Of a stretch of 38,167 bases of DNA, positions 17,163 to 24,745 are shown one piece after another. The stretch is taken from the NCBI GenBank assembly GCA_029938115.1, contig JAPYOP010000040.1:1-38167 (forward strand), given 5' to 3'. The translations under genes and the position numbers were made by a program. The stretch is from Colwellia sp. GTDB taxonomy: Bacteria; Pseudomonadota; Gammaproteobacteria; Enterobacterales; Alteromonadaceae. Under the pieces are notes generated by a model. It did not search any database, was not told where the DNA came from, and saw only the letters and a list, made by a program, of their open reading frames with translations. The stretch's first letter is position 1; every line of letters starts with the position of its first letter.

Positions 17163-17177
17163 GCACTTAGTGTACCA
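17163..17177 (-). promoter_or_regulatory. Sigma54 -24/-12 promoter for the export operon
   Basis: The minus strand reads TGGTACACTAAGTGC: GG and GC are 10 bases apart exactly as in the TGGCAC-N5-TTGC consensus, and TGG-AC is kept. Transcription would start near 17150, giving a leader of about 36 nt before the ATG at 17114. A sigma54 activator gene lies in the same locus. Confidence 0.7.
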
Positions 17178-17251
17178 ATAACGTATTTATTTGTTACTTG
17201 TTGTATTTTATTGATTTTACTTCTTTTTGTAATTGTAAGTATTGAAGTTTT

Positions 17252-17264
17252 TTGCAATCTGCAA
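17252..17264. promoter_or_regulatory. Candidate activator site TTGCA-ATC-TGCAA
   Basis: A perfect 5 bp inverted repeat with a 3 bp centre lies 75 bp upstream of the -24 box at 17177. The same palindrome occurs at 20495-20507 at exactly the same distance from another sigma54-like promoter. It is the likely binding site of the locus activator (inference). Confidence 0.6.
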
Positions 17265-17272
17265 TAAGGTTT

Positions 17273-17285
17273 ATTTATTTTGCAA
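17273..17285 (-). promoter_or_regulatory. Half-site TTGCAAAAT upstream of the export operon
   Basis: The minus strand reads TTGCAAAATAAAT. It matches the left half and centre of the TTGCAAAATGCAA palindrome and lies 21 bp from the full site (start to start), two helical turns away. Confidence 0.4.
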
Positions 17286-17397
17286 AGGACTATTTAGACA
17301 ATATAATAACAGTGGCCAATTAAAGATGAGACTTAGGCACTTGTTCACCTAATACCTAGTATTTAGTTTATATCTGCATCAATATCTGGCGTTAGGG

Positions 17398-18087
17398 CTA
17401 ATAGGCACCTTTTGCGCTTAATACGGCAGGAATGGTGAGAGCTATTATTTTACAATCCATAAAAATGCTTTGTTGGCTGATGTAATCTTTATCTAGTTGT
17501 AATTGCTCTGCAAAATTAGTATCTGCACGGCCAGATATTTGCCATAAGCCGGTAAGCCCTGGTTTGGTAAATAATCTCGGTTGCACTAGATTATTATACT
17601 GGTAAGTTTCAAAATCTAGTGCAGGCCTTGGTCCGACCAAACACATATCACCTTTTACAATATTAAACAGTTGTGGAATTTCATCGATGGAATATTTTCT
17701 GATAAATTTTCCAAACATAGTAATTCTTGAATCATTAATATATTTGTTACAAACACCTTCTCTAGAGCTTTGTCGTGGATCGGGCTCTTTATAACGTGGG
17801 TCGGACTTTAAATACATCGAGCGAAACTTGTACATTTTAAAATGACGGCCATTTTCACCCACCCTAGTTTGAGAGAATACGGGACAGCCTACGCTTTCGG
17901 TTTTTATTAGTAAGATAACCAATAAAAGTAATGGGCTAATTAGAAGTAAAACGAGTAGTGCTAAAGTTTTCTGTAATAAAATCGGTATACCCTTAAATTT
18001 ATAATTCCTCGTATCACTGGCAGCAATACCAACATCAACAACAACGTAAGAGTGATTTTTAATGGATTTTAAAATTTGAATAGTCAT
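17398..18087 (-). CDS. Initiating sugar-phosphate transferase (WbaP/ExoY type)
   Basis: The 229-residue protein has one hydrophobic membrane segment (about 40-62) and a complete bacterial sugar transferase domain (PF02397): FSQTRVGENGRHFKMYKFRSM, DEIPQLFNIVKGDM, LVGPRPA and KPGLTGLWQISGR, then a final LDKDYI...D segment. The family moves a sugar-1-phosphate from a UDP-sugar to undecaprenyl phosphate and so starts each repeat unit; the sugar (galactose or glucose are common) is not readable. Its ATG overlaps the stop of the preceding gene by one base (TAATG), with AGGAG in front, so both are co-translated. Very little follows before the next operon's control region. Confidence 0.9.
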   Translation of the reverse strand: MTIQILKSIKNHSYVVVDVGIAASDTRNYKFKGIPILLQKTLALLVLLLISPLLLLVILLIKTESVGCPVFSQTRVGENGRHFKMYKFRSMYLKSDPRYKEPDPRQSSREGVCNKYINDSRITMFGKFIRKYSIDEIPQLFNIVKGDMCLVGPRPALDFETYQYNNLVQPRLFTKPGLTGLWQISGRADTNFAEQLQLDKDYISQQSIFMDCKIIALTIPAVLSAKGAY

Positions 18088-19406
18088 TATTTAACTCCTG
18101 TATTTACTAAACCAAGTATGAAAGTTCTATATAAAAAAAGTGGGTTACCAATAACATAACGGAAGAATTTATTAATAGGCTCTTGTATTAATCGCCAAAC
18201 CCATTCCATACCTATTTCTCTTAGCCACATAGGTGAACGTGAAATACTGCCAGAATAAAAATCAAAGAGCCCACCAACGGCTAATGCCGTTTTACATTGC
18301 AGTTGGTCACGATGATCGAGTAGCCACTGTTCTTGTACGGGGGAGCCCATAGCAACCAGCAATACATCACAGCCACTATTATTTATTGCCGCTATTATTT
18401 GTTCATCATTATTATCCTTGTTATAGCCATGCGCTGTGCCCGCAACATCCAGCCCTGGAAATTGAACAATTAAGTTATTAGCTGCTTTTGCAGCTACACC
18501 AGGCGAAGCGCCAAAAAAGTATAAAGATTGATTGCTTTCGATACAGCGCCTGCACAGGTAAGGCAACATGTCGGTACCATTATTATTTCCTCTAAGGAGG
18601 AAACCAGCTTTTTTTGCTGCTAATCTCATGCCTGAGCCATCAGCAAATAGAGCATTCGCTTTTGATAATTTTTTAAAGAACTCGGTGTTGCTGATTGATA
18701 AATTAATTGAATGCACGTTGATGAAAAAACCTAATTGAGTTTTATTCGTTTGCGTTTTGTTACTGGTCTGTTTATGGCGGTTGGTTTTAGTTATCCAGCA
18801 AATCGCTTCATCCATTGTCGTGTTGTTAACTTTTAAACCAAATAAAGATAAAATCTTGGTCTTTTTTAATTTATTTATTGTTCGATCATAAAGGCAACTA
18901 GACATGAAGCTTTTCATGATAAGTGCGAGATAGTCAGCAACGTTGCCATTGAGTTGTTGTTCAAGTAATTGTTCTTTACTCATAACAGTGAGTCCAGTTT
19001 TAAGGTGTAAATCATATAAACTGAAAATTCCCGCTTTACTCTTGATCTGATTCAATATACAAAATTGTATACTGGGTGAAAAGGTGTGTGTCATGGGAAT
19101 TCCACAAAAAGAAATCTTTCCTAAACAAATATCAAATAGAATAGCGCTTTTCAATAAAATGCCACAGCTAAAAGTATGCAATATTACTTGTCTGTTTAAA
19201 GCATCAGTTTTATATTGCATTAAAAATAAATTTCTTCTGGTGACCAAAGCCAAGAATATATTTATTAGGAAGCAGGGGAGTAGTAAAAAAATAAGGATAA
19301 TTGCTAAGGGACGATCAATAAAGGTTCCACTGTAGCTATGTTTAATGGAATCGTAATGCTTAAAGGTTTGCGCCACTGTTTGAAGTGAAAGTTTAATGTT
19401 CTTCAT
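18087..19406 (-). CDS. Fusion: degenerate sugar transferase + WecG/TagA/CpsF glycosyltransferase
   Basis: The C-terminal 240 residues of this 439-residue protein are a GT26 domain (WecG/TagA/CpsF): NVHSINLS, the catalytic-region ADGSGM, NGTDMLPYLC, FFGASPGVA, MGSPVQEQW, VGGLFDFYSG and a WRLIQEP-type tail. GT26 enzymes add the second sugar to the lipid-linked first sugar. Residues about 25-190 resemble a bacterial sugar transferase (a DRPLAIILIFLLLP membrane helix, a short GKISFCGIP where LVGPRP is normal, SKAGIFSLYD where KPGLTGLWQ is normal), but the catalytic KFRSM and DE-P residues are lost. It is therefore probably a non-catalytic membrane anchor or partner for the intact transferase encoded just downstream. 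The operon is led by two tandem sigma54-type promoters. Confidence 0.85.
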   Translation of the reverse strand: MKNIKLSLQTVAQTFKHYDSIKHSYSGTFIDRPLAIILIFLLLPCFLINIFLALVTRRNLFLMQYKTDALNRQVILHTFSCGILLKSAILFDICLGKISFCGIPMTHTFSPSIQFCILNQIKSKAGIFSLYDLHLKTGLTVMSKEQLLEQQLNGNVADYLALIMKSFMSSCLYDRTINKLKKTKILSLFGLKVNNTTMDEAICWITKTNRHKQTSNKTQTNKTQLGFFINVHSINLSISNTEFFKKLSKANALFADGSGMRLAAKKAGFLLRGNNNGTDMLPYLCRRCIESNQSLYFFGASPGVAAKAANNLIVQFPGLDVAGTAHGYNKDNNDEQIIAAINNSGCDVLLVAMGSPVQEQWLLDHRDQLQCKTALAVGGLFDFYSGSISRSPMWLREIGMEWVWRLIQEPINKFFRYVIGNPLFLYRTFILGLVNTGVK

Positions 19407-19445
19407 TTCAGATAACCTGTACTACTGTTAGTTAATCAGTACGAT

Positions 19446-19460
19446 GCTAAATATGTGCCA
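19446..19460 (-). promoter_or_regulatory. Sigma54 promoter, proximal of a tandem pair
   Basis: The minus strand reads TGGCACATATTTAGC: a perfect TGGCAC -24 and GC at the right spacing. The expected start is near 19434, about 28 nt before the ATG at 19406. Confidence 0.7.
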
Positions 19461-19466
19461 ATCTTT

Positions 19467-19481
19467 GCTTTATATGTGCCA
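19467..19481 (-). promoter_or_regulatory. Sigma54 promoter, distal of a tandem pair
   Basis: The minus strand reads TGGCACATATAAAGC. It is 21 bp (two helical turns) upstream of the proximal copy and part of a near-perfect 21 bp tandem repeat (TATGTGCCAATCTTTGCTT / TATGTGCCAACCTTTGCTT). Confidence 0.7.
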
Positions 19482-19567
19482 ACCTTTGCTTTTGTGTTTA
19501 TGTTGCTGTTATTTATTTGTTTTATAGTTTTAATTCTTATTTTAGTAAAATAAAACATGGTGGAATA

Positions 19568-19580
19568 TTGCAAAATAAAA
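19568..19580 (+). promoter_or_regulatory. Partial activator site TTGCAAAATAAAA
   Basis: It matches the left half and centre of TTGCAAAATGCAA. It lies 108 bp upstream of the proximal -24 box (19460) and 87 bp upstream of the distal one. Confidence 0.4.
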
Positions 19581-19588
19581 AGGAATAT

Positions 19589-19601
19589 TATCATTTTGCA
19601 A
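19589..19601 (-). promoter_or_regulatory. Activator site TTGCAAAATGATA
   Basis: On the minus strand it matches TTGCAAAATGCAA at 11 of 13 positions. It is 21 bp from the other copy and 108 bp upstream of the distal -24 box, so both site-promoter pairs share a 108 bp distance. Confidence 0.5.
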
Positions 19602-19615
19602 TTTATTTCTAATCT

Positions 19616-20347
19616 TTACTGGCGGGCTAATTTAGGGTAAATGGATAGTATTTTATTGGTTTCATGCAACAGCACGTTTTCTACCTGTTTTTGGCCAGAG
19701 TTTAACGGGTATCGATTAATAAAAGCTAATATTCTGGCAGAAAGGAAGAACACGACTTTATGGAAAAAAATTTTGATAAAACTCGTCCGCATAGGCCCAC
19801 AATTATGGTGCCGTATATAGTCATTTAACTGATAATCGAAAGTGTTATTCCATTTCTGATCCAGCTCCACAATAAAGCTGATAGCCTTACTTAATTCTAT
19901 AACGTGGCCGTTCTCACCCCAGCCAACATCATTTTCTTTTTGCACTTTGTTTAACCGCGCATTGATCACTCGTGTAAGCCATTCAATAGTTCGAACATTA
20001 TTCCTCGCGATAAGTACGCCAGAGTTAAATCGGTTGGAGTACCCTTTTGCCATATAAATATATTTATTCTTTTGAAAGGCTTTAATCAAAGGAGGACAGC
20101 GAGGAGAAACCATGGCATCGGCGTCTAAAAATAATACCGTGTCATATCCAGACAATAAAGCGGTTCGCATCAAGGTTAATTTAAGCCAGCAACATTCTAC
20201 GCCAAGCGCAGAAATATATGGACGAGTGACGGCTTGATGCGCGTAGCCATATTTTTGAGCGTATTGTTTATGAGATTTAAGCTCTTTATTATATATCCAC
20301 TGATAACCATTTAAAGCAATACTCAGTATTAATGTTTTGTTTTCCAT
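19616..20347 (-). CDS. GMA12/MNN10-like glycosyltransferase
   Basis: The 243-residue protein shows a GT-A-type core: a TLILSIALNGYQW start, YDTVLFLDADAMV with the metal-binding D-A-D triad near residue 77, FNSGVLIARN, and a GWGENGHVIEL stretch followed by LDQKWNNTFDY. This order is that of galactosyl transferases of the GMA12/MNN10 group (GT34-like), common in eukaryotes and scattered in bacterial capsule and EPS loci. Donor sugar and linkage are unknown. The C-terminal region is basic and hydrophobic and may bind the membrane. GAGGTG precedes the ATG. It is a single-gene unit with its own candidate sigma54 promoter and upstream palindrome. Confidence 0.75.
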   Translation of the reverse strand: MENKTLILSIALNGYQWIYNKELKSHKQYAQKYGYAHQAVTRPYISALGVECCWLKLTLMRTALLSGYDTVLFLDADAMVSPRCPPLIKAFQKNKYIYMAKGYSNRFNSGVLIARNNVRTIEWLTRVINARLNKVQKENDVGWGENGHVIELSKAISFIVELDQKWNNTFDYQLNDYIRHHNCGPMRTSFIKIFFHKVVFFLSARILAFINRYPLNSGQKQVENVLLHETNKILSIYPKLARQ

Positions 20348-20405
20348 AATTCACACCTCATCAGTTAACTAGCTAATAGTGTATTTTTTATATGGTTTAG
20401 AGTAA

Positions 20406-20420
20406 GCAATAACTACTCCA
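20406..20420 (-). promoter_or_regulatory. Candidate sigma54 promoter for the GMA12/MNN10-like gene
   Basis: The minus strand reads TGGAGTAGTTATTGC: the -12 TTGC is perfect and the GG-N10-GC spacing is kept, but CAC of the -24 is replaced by AGT. The palindrome exactly 75 bp upstream, as at the export operon, supports it. Confidence 0.55.
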
Positions 20421-20494
20421 CTTATAATAAGTCAAGTGTTTCATGGTGTTAGCTTAATTTATTCAGTAGAGTTTATAAAAATAGAATGACTGCA

Positions 20495-20507
20495 TTGCAA
20501 AATGCAA
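20495..20507. promoter_or_regulatory. Candidate activator site TTGCA-AAA-TGCAA
   Basis: A perfect palindrome 75 bp upstream of the -24 box at 20420, the same distance as at 17252-17264. Confidence 0.6.
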
Positions 20508-20530
20508 ATTTTTATTTAAGCGAAAGGATA

Positions 20531-20568
20531 ACTGTGCTCAGGTAATACTTCTATTGGCTGAGCACAGT
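20531..20568 (-). terminator. Perfect 11 bp inverted repeat after the kinase gene
   Basis: ACTGTGCTCAG (20531-20541) pairs with CTGAGCACAGT (20558-20568) across a 16 nt loop. It lies about 100 bp past the end of the histidine kinase gene. The tail on the minus strand (TTATCCTTTC) is only weakly T-rich, so termination is possible but not certain. Confidence 0.45.
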
Positions 20569-20664
20569 GTTGTCAGGTAGGACTTTGAAAAAACAATGAA
20601 AATTAAAGGTAAAGTTGTTATTTACAGTGTGTTTTGTGCTGGCTTGTCGAGGGTTAAGTTTTTA

Positions 20665-21600
20665 CTAAGCCAAAGGGAGTGTTATTTTAAAACATGTACC
20701 GACATTAACTTCACTTTGAACTTCAATTTGTCCGTTATGCTTTTTAATTATCCCGTGTGAAGTTGGTAAGCCTAAGCCGGTACCTTCACCAATAGGTTTA
20801 GTGGTGTAAAAAGGATCAAATATCTTTAAAATATTCTCTTCGCTAATGCCTTTGCCATTATCTTTAACAGAAACAATGACATGACCTTTTTTTTGTGCCG
20901 TTTGAATGGTTAATATGCCACTTTCGTTACAGGCGTGTGAGGCATTCATAAATAAATTAATAAATACCTGGTTTAAATCATAGGGCTGCCCTAGAATATT
21001 GTCACAATCGGATAATTCTAATTTAACCTTCATGGTATATTTTAGTTCATTGGCTGACACCTTTATGCAGTCTTTTATGCAGTCATTTATGCTACAAGGA
21101 ATTAGTTCTTCATCACCTTTATAGGCGATTTTCTTTAAATTACTGACGATTTTTTTTACACGCTCAATACCTTCAATGGTGTCTGCTAGCAAAGTAGGAG
21201 TATCTGATATTAAATAATCGGCATCAATTTCTTGTCTTACTTTTTGATATTTTTTAAATATTTCATCAGTGTTTTCTTTTTCAGGATTGTGAGCTTGTAA
21301 TACTTTGTCGAGTTTTAAAATATTGCTAATATTTTCAGATAAACAAAAGAGGTTGCTATATGAATAAGCAATCGGATTATTAATTTCATGTGCAATGCCT
21401 GCTGTAAGCTGACCGAGTGAAGCCATTTTAGCTGACAGAATAAGCTGTATTTGAGTTGTTTTTAATTCAGAAACAACACCTTCAAGATGCATAATATTGT
21501 CACATAATTTTCGTGTTTTATCTTCGAGAAGTTTTTCTGCTAATTTTCGAGCCTTTTTTTCATGTTCATAAGCTATTTTATAAGTGTTTAATTCACTCAT
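20665..21600 (-). CDS. Soluble sensor histidine kinase of the EPS locus
   Basis: The 311-residue kinase has no membrane helix. An N-terminal coiled coil (about 1-55) leads to HisKA with phosphoacceptor His71 in AHEINNP. The ATPase domain has FINLFMNASHA, DNGKGIS and GTGLGLPTSHGI. Its catalytic half resembles that of the membrane kinase at 4770-6575. The ATG at 21600 comes one base after the stop of the response regulator gene, so the two are co-translated and presumably work together; the sigma54 activator on the other strand has a very similar receiver and is a likely second target (inference). With no sensor domain of its own, its input probably comes through a partner protein. A TTG four codons upstream is a less likely start. 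Confidence 0.88.
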   Translation of the reverse strand: MSELNTYKIAYEHEKKARKLAEKLLEDKTRKLCDNIMHLEGVVSELKTTQIQLILSAKMASLGQLTAGIAHEINNPIAYSYSNLFCLSENISNILKLDKVLQAHNPEKENTDEIFKKYQKVRQEIDADYLISDTPTLLADTIEGIERVKKIVSNLKKIAYKGDEELIPCSINDCIKDCIKVSANELKYTMKVKLELSDCDNILGQPYDLNQVFINLFMNASHACNESGILTIQTAQKKGHVIVSVKDNGKGISEENILKIFDPFYTTKPIGEGTGLGLPTSHGIIKKHNGQIEVQSEVNVGTCFKITLPLA

Positions 21601-21601
21601 G

Positions 21602-22882
21602 TTATTCTTCAATTACGATAACAAATTGATGCTTTTGATTTGTTTCGTATTCAATAAGTTTATCAATTGAATGTTCAGTGAATTCATGACCTTCGGCTAA
21701 AATCAGTAAGTTTTTATTAGAGAATAAACTTTGCTTTAAGATCATATTCGGTAAAACTTGAAGAGTACTTAGCCCTTTTTTAACAATAATATCATCAGTT
21801 AATTCGGGCTGATTAATTAATATATCAAGGATGTTTTCGGCATATTTATTGCCTCTCCCTTTATTAAGCGCAATATGGATCTGAGCTTTTCCCATTTTAT
21901 GTAATTCAATTTTTCCACAAGCAAATCGCCAATAGTCTCTTGCAATTTTAATTATTTCACACGCTAATGTTGTTTTACTGTCAGCTATTTTAGCTATGTT
22001 TTCTAAGGGGGAAAATTGGTGAGTTAATATCGCTTTTACACCATTCAATCGTTGGGCAGGAGAAAGAATTTGTTGAGCAACTAACCCTTGGGCCATAAAT
22101 TGTTTTTTTTGCTCGAAATTAAGGGAATTAAAAGGCGTACTACAAAACGTGGGATCCATGCCTAATAAGCCTAATTCATTAAGAAACCCGGCTAAGCGAA
22201 CATCATGTAATGCTTCTTTATCAAGGCCGAGCTGTTCACCCAACTTACCGGCTAAATGTCCTACATTTTTTGCAAACGATCCACTAAGGTTGGGGTTTAT
22301 GGCAATAAAGTTAAAGAGCATTTTTTCACAAGACTTATTATTAAGTTCATTTCTAAGTAATGACGCTTTAATTTGTTTGGTGCGTAAATTAACTTTCTCT
22401 TCTAGGTTATTATTTAAATTTTTAAGTAAATCATTTTGATTTTCAATTTTGTTTTTTAAGTTTTTATTTTCTTTCTTTAATCGGGTTCGCTCAAAACCAT
22501 CTTCTACGGCATTAATAAGGGCATCATTATTCCAGGGTTTGTTGATGAACCTATTAATTTTTCCTAAATTGATTGCGGCTACTGTTGACTCAAAGTCTGC
22601 GTAACCACTTAAAACGATACGGTAGGTGTCAGGGTGTGATTTTGCCACTTTTTCTAAAAGAGCCGCTCCGTTCATTTCAGGCATTCTCATATCAGAAACA
22701 ACGACGTTAATTGGCGTATCATTAATTATTTCTAATGCGTCCTTTGCATTGTCGGCAATGAGTAAGGTATAAGGTTTACGATGAAACAACCTTTGCAATG
22801 TTCGTAAAATAATTCTTTCATCGTCAACACATAAAAGGGTCATATCTGAGTATAAATGGCTATCATCACTGATTTGTGACAT
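21602..22882 (-). CDS. Response regulator with degenerate HD-GYP domain
   Basis: The 426-residue protein has a receiver domain (about 14-130) with acidic pair Asp20/Asp21, phosphoacceptor Asp64 and the KPW motif (115-117) seen in RpfG-like regulators. A coiled coil (about 132-175) and an HD-GYP-shaped domain (about 190-345) follow. The domain outline is kept (GHLAGKLGEQLGL, a terminal AD at 300-301), but the catalytic HD is N235-E236, the HHE motif reads THQ and no GYP is present. It therefore should not break down cyclic di-GMP and may bind it or act as a protein partner (inference). A further C-terminal domain (about 350-426) is unassigned. AAGGA lies six bases before the ATG. It is co-translated with the kinase downstream. 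Confidence 0.85.
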   Translation of the reverse strand: MSQISDDSHLYSDMTLLCVDDERIILRTLQRLFHRKPYTLLIADNAKDALEIINDTPINVVVSDMRMPEMNGAALLEKVAKSHPDTYRIVLSGYADFESTVAAINLGKINRFINKPWNNDALINAVEDGFERTRLKKENKNLKNKIENQNDLLKNLNNNLEEKVNLRTKQIKASLLRNELNNKSCEKMLFNFIAINPNLSGSFAKNVGHLAGKLGEQLGLDKEALHDVRLAGFLNELGLLGMDPTFCSTPFNSLNFEQKKQFMAQGLVAQQILSPAQRLNGVKAILTHQFSPLENIAKIADSKTTLACEIIKIARDYWRFACGKIELHKMGKAQIHIALNKGRGNKYAENILDILINQPELTDDIIVKKGLSTLQVLPNMILKQSLFSNKNLLILAEGHEFTEHSIDKLIEYETNQKHQFVIVIEE

Positions 22883-23157
22883 ATATATTCCTTTTGAATT
22901 CTGCGGTTGAATCCCACTATGTTTACTATGGTTTAGCTAGATAAATAGTTAAAGTTAAATTATAGTTATAAACGTTTTTTTTATAAAAATCATTAATTTT
23001 TATAAATTTACTAAACTTAATTAAATTATAAATTTTTTTGTGTTATAGCTTAAGCTTTGTCTAACAAGATGATATTTTAGAGTGCTTATCTACAATGTTT
23101 TTATTGCTTCTCAAAACAAAGCACGAGATTAATAGTGACAGTCTTTATGGGGTAAAA

Positions 23158-24624
23158 ATGCAAAATCTGATTCCAAGTAAAATTTTATTTGTCGATGATG
23201 AACCCGAAATTTTGCGTTCACTTCAACGTATTGCTAGTAAAGTCGATGCGATTATTTTAACTGCTTCTAGTGGGCAACAGGCGCTTGATATTATCAATGA
23301 AAGTCCTGTTGATGTGATTGTTTCTGATCTTAAAATGCCTAATATGGATGGTAATCAATTGCTAGAGCAGGTTGCCCAAATCTCTCCTGAAACCGTTCGT
23401 ATTGTTTTAACCGGCTGTGATGATATGGATATGGTGCTTAATTCGATTAATGCTGGACATATTTGGGGGTATTTACAAAAACCTTGGGATAACTTTGAAC
23501 TTATTGTCAAACTTAAACAAGCATTACAATTACAGCAGGTTTTAGCTGAACGCACCCTAATGCGCAGAACGATAGACCAATACCAAAAGTATCATAAAAC
23601 GAAGTTTGAAGGTTTTATCGGTGATTCAGTGCCAATGCAATTTGTATATTCTTGTATCGAACAAAGTGCACCAAGTAGCGCTTCTGTTTTTATTACCGGC
23701 CCTAGTGGTTCAGGTAAAGAAGTGGCGGCACAAGCCATTCATCGATTAAGTAAAAGAAAAACCGGACCGTTTATCGCACTTAACTGTGCCGCTATACCAT
23801 CAGAATTGATGGAGTCAGAAATATTTGGCCATATTAAAGGTGCTTTTTCTGGTGCGGTTTCTAATCGAGATGGCGCCGCTTCACTAGCAAACGGTGGTAG
23901 TTTATTTCTTGATGAAATAGGCGAAATGGATATTAGTTTGCAAGCTAAACTATTGCGGTTTATCCAAACAGGGTGTTATCAAAAAGTAGGTAGTGGGAAA
24001 GAGCAGAAAGTTGATATTCGTTTTATTAGTGCAACGAATAGAAACCCACATATTGCTATTGCTGAAAAGAAGTTACGGGAAGATTTGTTTTATCGCTTAA
24101 ATGTTATCTCTATTGATTTACCGCCATTAAATGAACGCGATAATGATGTCATTAAACTATCTGAGCACTTTCTCAGTTATTTTAGTGAAATTGAAGGTAA
24201 GGTGTTTGCTGGATTTTCTTCTGGGGCAGAAGCGTTAATTAAGTCTTATTCATGGCCAGGTAATGTTCGTCAATTGCAAAATATTATTCATAGCTCAATT
24301 GTTATGTCTGAAGGACCTTTAATTTTAGAGAAAATAATTAATCAACAACTTAACGGACAGCGTAAGCAGCAAGATTCAACGTTGAATTTACAGCAACAAG
24401 CCATCAAGCCATTTGTAATAGATAAAAAAGAAAATAACCAATCTCAGGGGGCGGCTAAACCACTTTCAGAAATTATGACCCTTGCTGAAGTTGAAAAACA
24501 AACGATTGAACAGGCCATATTGTTATGTCAAGACAATATAGTTAAAGCAGCGAGTGCACTTGGTGTAAGCCCTTCAACACTCTATCGAAAAATACAGCAG
24601 TGGCAAACAATGCCAATAAAATAA
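23158..24624 (+). CDS. Sigma54-dependent response regulator (NtrC class)
   Basis: The 488-residue activator has a receiver (about 8-120; Asp13/Asp14, phosphoacceptor Asp57, KPW motif), an AAA+ domain (about 155-385) with Walker A GPSGSGKE, the sigma54-contacting loop GAFSGA (Ser for the usual Thr), Walker B GSLFLDEIGEM and a C-terminal Fis-type helix-turn-helix (about 445-486; AASALGVSPSTLYRKIQQW). It should remodel RNA polymerase at -24/-12 promoters when phosphorylated. Such promoters stand before the EPS units of this locus, as SypG does for the Vibrio syp locus. GGGG lies before the ATG at 23158; a longer frame from 23095 lacks one. It is divergent from the kinase/regulator pair, and its receiver closely resembles that of 21602-22882. 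Confidence 0.92.
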   Translation: MQNLIPSKILFVDDEPEILRSLQRIASKVDAIILTASSGQQALDIINESPVDVIVSDLKMPNMDGNQLLEQVAQISPETVRIVLTGCDDMDMVLNSINAGHIWGYLQKPWDNFELIVKLKQALQLQQVLAERTLMRRTIDQYQKYHKTKFEGFIGDSVPMQFVYSCIEQSAPSSASVFITGPSGSGKEVAAQAIHRLSKRKTGPFIALNCAAIPSELMESEIFGHIKGAFSGAVSNRDGAASLANGGSLFLDEIGEMDISLQAKLLRFIQTGCYQKVGSGKEQKVDIRFISATNRNPHIAIAEKKLREDLFYRLNVISIDLPPLNERDNDVIKLSEHFLSYFSEIEGKVFAGFSSGAEALIKSYSWPGNVRQLQNIIHSSIVMSEGPLILEKIINQQLNGQRKQQDSTLNLQQQAIKPFVIDKKENNQSQGAAKPLSEIMTLAEVEKQTIEQAILLCQDNIVKAASALGVSPSTLYRKIQQWQTMPIK

Positions 24625-24630
24625 TGCTAT

Positions 24631-24643
24631 TTTGATTTTGCAA
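24631..24643 (-). promoter_or_regulatory. Possible activator site before the flippase
   Basis: The minus strand reads TTGCAAAATCAAA, 11 of 13 matches to TTGCAAAATGCAA. It lies 103 bp upstream of the weak -24 box at 24746. A further TGCAAAA half-site is at 24669-24675. Confidence 0.4.
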
Positions 24644-24681
24644 ATAGGCACAGTAATTCTTTTTAAAGTGCAAAAAATCAT

Positions 24682-24704
24682 AGTGGCTATATATCACCAC
24701 TTTT
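24682..24704 (+). terminator. Weak hairpin after the activator gene
   Basis: AGTGG (24682-24686) pairs with CCACT (24697-24701), followed by TTTAAAT. The stem is short, so this is a weak terminator at best. Confidence 0.35.
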
Positions 24705-24745
24705 AAATATTGTTATTAATCAACTGATTAAATGAGCCTGCAAGT

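Noticed and set aside
20596..20757. A plus-strand frame starting MKIKGKVVIYSV that runs antisense into the histidine kinase gene.
   Set aside because: It overlaps a well-supported gene on the other strand and has no family resemblance or ribosome-binding site.
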